Shown here in pieces: positions 1-16,413 of a stretch of 16,413 nt of DNA (position 1 is its first letter; every line of letters begins with the position of its first letter). The notes beneath the pieces were generated by a model. That model did no database searches, was not told where the DNA came from, and worked only from the letters and a program-made list of their open reading frames with translations. This stretch comes from Deinococcus rhizophilus. Lineage in GTDB: Bacteria; Deinococcota; Deinococci; Deinococcales; Deinococcaceae. Location of the stretch: assembly GCF_030271215.1 (NCBI RefSeq), contig NZ_JASNGB010000049.1, forward strand, positions 1,267 through 17,679, in the 5' to 3' direction. The position numbers were made by a program, and so were the translations under genes.

Positions 1-593
1 TGGGCACGCTGGGGCTGGCCGCCCCGCTGTGGCTGGTCAACCTGTGGTTTCCCGGCGTGACCGTCTCGGTCGCCGCGATTCTGGGCACGGCGCTGGTGGC
101 GCTGGAACGCTGGTGGACCCTGCGGACCCTGGGCACCCGCGATTCCCTCACCGGAATGGGCAACCGCCTCGCCTTTACCCGCGCCGTCGAGCACCGCTGG
201 CCGGGCCGCGCCGGGCGCCCGCTGGGGCTGCTGCTGGTGGACCTCAGCGGCTTCCAGGCGGTCAACGAGAAGTACGGGCGCGGGGCCGGGGACGAGGTGC
301 TGCGCGACCTCGCTGCCCGCTTGCAGGCCCAGAAGCGCCGGGGCGACCTCGTCTTCCGCTGGGGCCCGGACGAGTTCGCCGTGCTGCTCGACAACGTCGG
401 CCCCGCCGAGATCGGGGGCCTCTCGGACAGCCTGATCGCCTCGCTGGACGGCCTGGGCTACCGCGACCTGCCCCTGCGGGCCTCGGTGGGGGCGGCGACC
501 ACCAGCCCGGACACCTCTGGCCCCGCCGACCTGCTGGAAGCCGCCAGCCGCAGCCGTTACCGGATGAAGTACGGGCAGGCGCAGCGGGAGTAG
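1..593 (+). CDS. Membrane-anchored GGDEF-domain protein, C-terminal part (5' end outside window)
   Basis: The reading frame is open from base 3 and ends at a TAG (591-593); the true start lies left of the window. About 196 residues are visible. The first ~35 are hydrophobic and look like two membrane segments, followed by a domain of about 160 residues with diguanylate-cyclase features: a D-S-L-T-G-M-G-N-R entry motif, V-D-L-S-G-F-Q-A-V-N-E-K-Y-G, then G-x-G-D-E-V-L, and the signature loop R-W-G-P-D-E-F at about 361-377. In active enzymes the loop is GG(D/E)EF and the earlier motif is usually D-x-D-x-F-K. Here the second Gly is Pro, the second Asp is Ser and the Lys is Gln, so cyclase activity is doubtful. 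The domain may bind nucleotide or act as a degenerate signalling module. No I-site RxxD is evident five residues before the signature. The gene converges on nuoN and is probably unrelated to it. Confidence 0.85.
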   Translation, partial: GTLGLAAPLWLVNLWFPGVTVSVAAILGTALVALERWWTLRTLGTRDSLTGMGNRLAFTRAVEHRWPGRAGRPLGLLLVDLSGFQAVNEKYGRGAGDEVLRDLAARLQAQKRRGDLVFRWGPDEFAVLLDNVGPAEIGGLSDSLIASLDGLGYRDLPLRASVGAATTSPDTSGPADLLEAASRSRYRMKYGQAQRE

Positions 594-604
594 CCCGCCC
601 GGCA

Positions 605-647
605 CAGCACAGAGGGCGGAAGCTGATGCCTCCGCCCTCTGGTGCTG
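605..647. terminator. Stem-loop between convergent genes (bidirectional terminator candidate)
   Basis: A perfect 10-bp inverted repeat (arms 611-620 and 631-640, 10-base loop) is extended by six more pairs (605-610 with 642-647) past a single bulged G at 641. It starts 11 bases after the GGDEF stop and 9 bases past the end of nuoN, so it sits where both convergent transcripts should end. Neither strand has a clear U-tract after the stem, so it is either a non-canonical intrinsic terminator or a 3'-end stabilising hairpin. Confidence 0.7.
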
Positions 648-656
648 GAAGGGAAA

Positions 657-5455
<4,799 letters not shown>

Positions 5456-5461
5456 GCGCAG

Positions 5462-6359
<898 letters not shown>

Positions 6360-6399
6360 GGGCGCCCCCGGCAAAAGGAGTTGAGGTCAGGCATCTGCG

Positions 6400-6954
6400 T
6401 CATGTCGGGTACTCCACCCCTTCGAGTTCGGGCCGGGCACCTTCAGGCACCTTGAAGCCCACCCGGACAGGTTTGCCGCTGCGGGCGGCCTCGCGGCGCT
6501 GCGGCAGCGAGCCGTCCACACCGACGAGCATGTCTTCCTTGCCGTACACGAGGTCGCGGTAGCGGAAGTCCGCCATCTCGAACTCGTTGCCCAGCACCAC
6601 CGCGCCCGTCGGGCAGGCTTCCTCGCACAGCCCGCAGAAGATGCAGCGCAGCATGTTGATCTCGTAGACCTTGGCGTAGCGCTCGCCGGGGCTGGTGGGG
6701 TGTTGCGGGTCATTCTCGGCGGCCTCCACGTAGATCGCGTAGGCCGGGCACGCGGCGGCGCACAGCGAGCAGCCGATGCACTTTTCCAGGCCCAGTTCTC
6801 CGGGGCGCTGCGCGGGGTGCCGGGTCAGCACGTGCCGCCCCCGGAAGCGCGGCTGCAGGGTGGCCCGCTCCTCCGGGTAACTCACGGTCACGGGCTTCTG
6901 AAACAGCTTGCTCAGGGTGATGCCCATGCCCTTGGCGATGTCAAGAACGCTCAT
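6400..6954 (-). CDS. nuoI: NADH-quinone oxidoreductase subunit I (2x[4Fe-4S] ferredoxin)
   Basis: NuoI carries clusters N6a and N6b, which pass electrons from NuoG towards N2 in NuoB. The protein is 184 residues, with two classic C-x2-C-x2-C-x3-C-P motifs: Cys59, 62, 65, 69 ([12 protein letters not shown]) and Cys104, 107, 110, 114 ([12 protein letters not shown]). An amphipathic N-terminal helix (first ~25 residues) should pack against NuoH at the membrane. The region after residue ~145 is a polar extension. The start is well supported: ATG at 6954 is preceded by a perfect AAGGAGG five bases away. The 58-base spacer from nuoH holds a heptad tandem repeat. Confidence 0.97.
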   Translation of the reverse strand: MSVLDIAKGMGITLSKLFQKPVTVSYPEERATLQPRFRGRHVLTRHPAQRPGELGLEKCIGCSLCAAACPAYAIYVEAAENDPQHPTSPGERYAKVYEINMLRCIFCGLCEEACPTGAVVLGNEFEMADFRYRDLVYGKEDMLVGVDGSLPQRREAARSGKPVRVGFKVPEGARPELEGVEYPT

Positions 6955-6959
6955 TGGTG

Positions 6960-6966
6960 CCTCCTT
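6960..6966 (-). promoter_or_regulatory. Perfect Shine-Dalgarno of nuoI
   Basis: On the minus strand these bases read AAGGAGG, five bases before the nuoI ATG. It is the strongest ribosome-binding site in the operon together with that of nuoE. Both serve genes that are not overlap-coupled to the preceding gene. Confidence 0.85.
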
Positions 6967-6973
6967 CGGGGCG

Positions 6974-7001
6974 GGCTGATGGCCGAAAGCCGACCGCTGA
7001 C
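6974..7001. repeat. Heptad tandem repeat in nuoH-nuoI spacer
   Basis: Four consecutive 7-bp units with the pattern N-G-C-Y-G-A-N: ggctgat (6974), ggccgaa (6981), agccgac (6988) and cgctgac (6995). The GCYGA core recurs at an exact period of seven with no gaps. The array begins 11 bases after the nuoH stop and ends seven bases before the nuoI Shine-Dalgarno. It encodes nothing evident. It resembles in style the related heptads between nuoD and nuoE, and in kind the heptameric short tandem repeats (STRR) described in cyanobacteria. Confidence 0.75.
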
Positions 7002-7012
7002 CACTTTCCTCA

Positions 7013-12325
<5,313 letters not shown>

Positions 12326-12335
12326 AGTGGCTGCG

Positions 12336-12342
12336 CCTCCTT
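12336..12342 (-). promoter_or_regulatory. Perfect Shine-Dalgarno of nuoE
   Basis: The minus strand reads AAGGAGG here, ten bases before the TTG chosen for nuoE. It argues for independent ribosome loading at the first gene of the NADH-dehydrogenase module and against longer N-terminal versions of NuoE. Confidence 0.8.
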
Positions 12343-12353
12343 GTCCGGGGCGG

Positions 12354-12430
12354 CCAGCCGCCAGCAACCAGCGGCCAGCCAGCAAAGGCTGAAGCTCAGG
12401 GAAGCGGGCGGCTGGAAGCTGGAAGCTGGG
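12354..12430. repeat. Inverted heptad repeat arrays in nuoD-nuoE spacer
   Basis: The left block has four 7-bp units with an invariant CCAGC core: ccagccg (12354), ccagcaa (12361), ccagcgg (12368) and ccagcca (12375). The right block has three units with the reverse-complement core GCTGG: ggctgga (12410), agctgga (12417) and agctggg (12424). The blocks can fold on each other; the best stem is nine perfect pairs, 12354-12362 with 12407-12415. Between them lies a small potential hairpin (cagcc near 12377 with ggctg at 12387). The element fills almost the whole 109-base spacer, from four bases after the nuoD stop to just before the nuoE Shine-Dalgarno. Confidence 0.75.
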
Positions 12431-12434
12431 CGCC

Positions 12435-13663
<1,229 letters not shown>

Positions 13664-13667
<4 letters not shown>

Positions 13668-14277
13668 CGCGGACCCTCCGGCATCACGGGCGGCACCCGG
13701 TCCTCGCCCTGGCCCCGGCGCAGCTCGCCCCGGTAGCCGGTCAGCCCCCGGCTCTCCCCGGTCAGCCCGGCGCGGAAGGTGGGCGGGTCGATAAAGCGGC
13801 CCTCGCGGAAGAGGGTGGGCGTCTCGCCCAGCGGGAAGTCCTTGCGCAGCGCGTGGCCCTCGAGGTCGTCGGGAGTCAGGATCTTGCGCAGGTCGGGGTG
13901 CCCGTCAAAGACGATGCCCACGAGGTCGTACACCTCGCGCTCCAGATAGTTGGCCGCCCGCCACACCGGGTACAGGCTGTCCACGCTCTGGCCGTCGTCC
14001 AGCCAGACCCGCAGAAAGAGGCGCAGGTGCTCGTAGGGGTGGTAGACGTTGTGCAGCACGGCAAAGCGGGCCGGGCGGGGGTCCGGGTAGGCGAGGTAGT
14101 CCACCCCCACCGTGTCCATCAGCATGAAGCCGCGCTCGGCGAGCGCCCGCGCCACGTCGCGCACGCGCGGGGCGGGCACGACCACGGTGGGCTCGAGGCT
14201 GTCGTCGGGCGTCAGGCCGAAGTTGGCAATCACCCCGGTCACGGCCTGCCGCATGGCCTGGCTCCGGTCGGGGGCGG

Positions 14278-14281
<4 letters not shown>
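13664..14281 (-). CDS. nuoC: NADH-quinone oxidoreductase subunit C (30-kDa homologue)
   Basis: NuoC is a structural subunit of the connecting module, without cofactors, that packs on NuoD. The protein is 205 residues from the chosen start. The signature is [12 protein letters not shown] (112-123), then [11 protein letters not shown] (125-135) and [11 protein letters not shown] (141-151). The C-terminal ~50 residues are a polar, Arg/Gly-rich tail. The GTG at 14281 overlaps the nuoB TGA as GTGA, the same arrangement used at nuoL/nuoM; another GTG three codons upstream is possible. The frame is open further upstream inside nuoB, but with shadow-type composition. The stop overlaps the nuoD ATG. 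Confidence 0.95.
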
Positions 14282-14814
<533 letters not shown>

Positions 14815-14850
14815 GTGGGGACCTCGGCGGAGAGGGGAAACGGAGGTGGG

Positions 14851-14876
14851 GGGGCCGCAGGCTCAGGGGCGGCCCC
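14851..14876 (-). other. GC-rich hairpin in the nuoA-nuoB spacer
   Basis: Arms 14851-14858 (ggggccgc) and 14869-14876 (gcggcccc) pair perfectly over eight bases with a ten-base loop. No U-tract follows on the minus strand, so it is more likely an mRNA-processing or stability element, or a partial attenuator, than a full terminator. It lies between the nuoA stop and the nuoB ribosome-binding site. Confidence 0.5.
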
Positions 14877-14917
14877 TCGCCTTTCTTGACCCGTTGACGT
14901 AGGAGTACCTGCTCTTG

Positions 14918-15277
<360 letters not shown>

Positions 15278-15283
15278 GGAAAG

Positions 15284-15290
15284 CTCCCTT
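15284..15290 (-). promoter_or_regulatory. Shine-Dalgarno pointing to an ATC start of nuoA
   Basis: The minus strand reads AAGGGAG here. It is six bases from the in-frame ATC at 15277 and lies downstream of the only TTG candidate (15313), which it therefore cannot serve. This site decides the proposed start. Confidence 0.55.
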
Positions 15291-15314
15291 CTGCCCGGTG
15301 CTCTTCTTGCCAAC

Positions 15315-15332
15315 TCGTGAAAAATCGCACGA
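15315..15332. promoter_or_regulatory. Short palindrome at the predicted nuo transcription start
   Basis: Inverted repeat tcgtg (15315-15319) and cacga (15328-15332) with an eight-base A/T-rich spacer. It overlaps the predicted start of transcription just downstream of the -10 box. This is where a repressor operator or an initial-transcript hairpin could sit. Five-base arms are short, so chance is a real alternative. Confidence 0.3.
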
Positions 15333-15333
15333 A

Positions 15334-15362
15334 CTTATAAAAAAAGAGGGTGGGCCTGACGA
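15334..15362 (-). promoter_or_regulatory. Sigma70-like promoter of the nuo operon
   Basis: On the minus strand TCGTCA (15362-15357) is followed after exactly 17 bases by TATAAG (15339-15334). They match the -35 and -10 consensus at 4/6 and 5/6 positions. A run of seven T precedes ATAAG and makes the region by far the most A/T-rich in the window. Transcription would begin near 15327, leaving a leader of about 50 bases to the ATC of nuoA. It is the only convincing promoter I see ahead of the 14-gene operon. Confidence 0.55.
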
Positions 15363-15542
15363 ACTGAAACCGGAACCGACTTGTGGTACGCCTCATGTTC
15401 TAGCACGGGTCAGCGCCGCAATGGTGCGGGCGGAAGACGTGTGGGCGCCTGCCCAGACGGATCAGGGCCGGGCATCCAGCCAGCGCGGACACGGGAGGCG
15501 GGAGCCACGGTGGGCAGGCAGTCCGGGGACCAGGGACAGTGG
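15363..15542. other. Intergenic DNA between the kinase terminator and the nuo promoter
   Basis: This is the remainder of the ~300-base gap between the histidine kinase and nuoA. I see no gene, RNA fold or repeat in it. It is GC-rich with no second convincing promoter. Activator sites for the nuo operon, if any, would be expected in the part nearest 15363, but I cannot recognise one. Confidence 0.5.
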
Positions 15543-15581
15543 GGGCGTCGCCGCCCATATGAGGCGTGGACCGCGACGCCC
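15543..15581 (-). terminator. Stem-loop directly after the histidine-kinase stop codon
   Basis: Perfect nine-base arms, gggcgtcgc (15543-15551) and gcgacgccc (15573-15581), with a 21-base loop that itself contains a four-pair stem (15552-15555 with 15563-15566). The stem begins at the base following the TGA of the kinase gene. There is no U-tract, but its position and strength suggest a transcript 3' end separating the kinase from the nuo promoter. Confidence 0.55.
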
Positions 15582-16413
15582 TCAGCTCAGCAGCTCGACG
15601 AAATCGTCCTCTTCCTCGCTGTCGGCGGCGAGCGGCAGGGTCAGGGTGAAGGTGGTGCCGACGCCGCGCCCGGACTCGACCCAGATGCGCCCGCCGTGTT
15701 CCTCGACGGCGAGCTTGCAAAAGGCCAGGCCCATCCCGGTGTCGAAGCGGCCGTGCAGGGTCAGGCGGGACTGCTCGAAGGCGGCGAACAGGTTGGGAAT
15801 GTCCTCCTCGGGGATGCCCTCGCCGTCGTCGGCCACGCTGATGTGGGTCTGCCCGTCTTGCTGCCCCACCCGGATGCGGATGGCGCCCCCGGTGGAGGTG
15901 TGTTTCATCGCGTTGCTGATCAGGTTGGCGAGCACCCGGCGCAGGATCTCGGGGTCGGCGCGGGTGGGGCTGAGGCCGGGCGCGACCTGCACGTCCATCA
16001 GGCGGTCGCGCAGGCCGCTGCCCACGTCGCCGCGGGCCTGCGCGATCACCTCCCCGAACATCGGGCTGAAGACCAGTTCGGGGCGCAGGCGCATCTTGCC
16101 CGCCTGCATCTTGCGCACGTCGAGCATGTTCACCGAGAGGTGCAGCAGGTGCCCCGTCTCGTCGCGGGCGATCTTGAGCAGCTCGCGCAGGTCGGCGGGA
16201 ACGCGGCTGTCGTCCTCCACGATCTCCAGCAGACCCATCACGGCGGTGATGGGATTCTTGAGGTCGTGGACCAGCATGTGCACGAGCTGATCGCGCACCC
16301 GTTCCTCGTGCTCCCAGTCGTCGAGGCGGCCCTGAAGCCGCTGGATGCGCGTCTGGGCCTCGGCGTGCGCGGCCGCGCGGGCGAGCAGGGCGCGGACCTG
16401 CAGGGCCAGCCCG
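15582..16413 (-). CDS. Sensor histidine kinase, C-terminal transmitter part (5' end outside window)
   Basis: The frame is open to the right edge and 276 residues are visible, lacking the N-terminus and any sensor domain. Visible residues 1-38 ([13 protein letters not shown] and on) look like a coiled-coil linker. The HisKA phosphoacceptor box is [10 protein letters not shown] (His near 16266-16268). The HATPase_c domain has the N-box [10 protein letters not shown], the G1 box D-D-G-E-G-I, an F-box F-A-A-F-E-Q-S and the G2 box D-T-G-M-G-L-A-F. All catalytic boxes are intact, so the protein should autophosphorylate. The C-terminal tail is acidic (E-E-E-D-D-F). A GTG at 16298 is in frame, but starting there would cut off the helix before the phosphoacceptor His, so the gene surely begins beyond the window. 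No response regulator is visible here, and its link to nuo expression is unknown. Confidence 0.9.
   Translation of the reverse strand, partial: GLALQVRALLARAAAHAEAQTRIQRLQGRLDDWEHEERVRDQLVHMLVHDLKNPITAVMGLLEIVEDDSRVPADLRELLKIARDETGHLLHLSVNMLDVRKMQAGKMRLRPELVFSPMFGEVIAQARGDVGSGLRDRLMDVQVAPGLSPTRADPEILRRVLANLISNAMKHTSTGGAIRIRVGQQDGQTHISVADDGEGIPEEDIPNLFAAFEQSRLTLHGRFDTGMGLAFCKLAVEEHGGRIWVESGRGVGTTFTLTLPLAADSEEEDDFVELLS

Noticed and set aside
6360..6374. TTG start for nuoJ five codons upstream of the ATG
   Set aside because: No ribosome-binding site ahead of it, and the ATG begins right at the first membrane helix. It remains possible.
12326..12385. Longer NuoE reading frame starting upstream of 12325
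   Set aside because: It would translate the heptad repeats and the Shine-Dalgarno itself; no family-like residues occur there.
14886..14899. Two TTGAC-type boxes on the + strand between nuoA and nuoB
   Set aside because: No -10-like hexamer at proper spacing and no gene on that strand; probably chance.
15363..15420. Search for a radiation/desiccation response motif (palindromic TTATGTCA-type operator) near the nuo promoter
   Set aside because: No sequence close to this 17-base palindrome is present; complex I is not expected to belong to that regulon.
15298..16290. Open frame on the + strand across the nuoA upstream region and the kinase
   Set aside because: Ser/Arg-rich shadow of the histidine kinase; no domain signs and it covers the nuo promoter.

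Overview
The window is a high-GC bacterial chromosome segment. It is dominated by one complete 14-gene operon, on the minus strand, for the proton-pumping NADH:quinone oxidoreductase (respiratory complex I, nuoABCDEFGHIJKLMN; nqo in Thermus nomenclature). Very GC-rich third positions, the gene order A-B-C-D-E-F-G-H-I-J-K-L-M-N with separate nuoC and nuoD, and subunit sequences that resemble the Thermus enzyme (NuoA, NuoL and an unusual NuoM motif) point to the Deinococcus-Thermus group, most likely Deinococcus. That placement is inferred by reading, not by a search.

Layout, left to right. Bases 1-593 (+) hold the C-terminal part of a membrane-anchored GGDEF-domain protein whose signature is degenerate (GPDEF). 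A strong stem-loop (605-647) separates it from the convergent end of the nuo operon. The operon is read from right to left: nuoA (start near 15277) to nuoN (stop at 657). Ligands for all nine expected Fe-S clusters are present: N1a in NuoE; N3 in NuoF; N1b, N4, N5 and N7 in NuoG; N6a and N6b in NuoI; N2 in NuoB. The antiporter-like subunits NuoL, NuoM and NuoN keep their key Glu and Lys residues, so the enzyme should be functional. NADH is oxidised by NuoE, NuoF and NuoG; electrons pass through NuoI and NuoB to quinone at the NuoD/NuoB/NuoH interface; NuoA, H, J, K, L, M and N form the membrane arm. Upstream of nuoA is a sigma70-like promoter. Beyond it, in the same orientation, is the C-terminal part of a sensor histidine kinase that runs off the right edge and ends in its own stem-loop.

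Most gene junctions overlap by 1-4 bases (ATGA, GTGA or TGATG) or abut, implying translational coupling. Coupling is broken at nuoA/B, nuoD/E, nuoH/I and nuoI/J. Two of these spacers (nuoD/E and nuoH/I) are built from 7-bp tandem repeats (GCTGG/CCAGC and GCYGA units) lying just upstream of perfect AAGGAGG ribosome-binding sites. These heptad spacers are the most unusual non-coding features here. The probable AUC start codon of nuoA is the other notable regulatory oddity.

I see no tRNA, rRNA, insertion sequence, CRISPR array, phage gene or unknown multi-gene system. The region is core metabolism with a few lineage-specific quirks rather than an accessory island.
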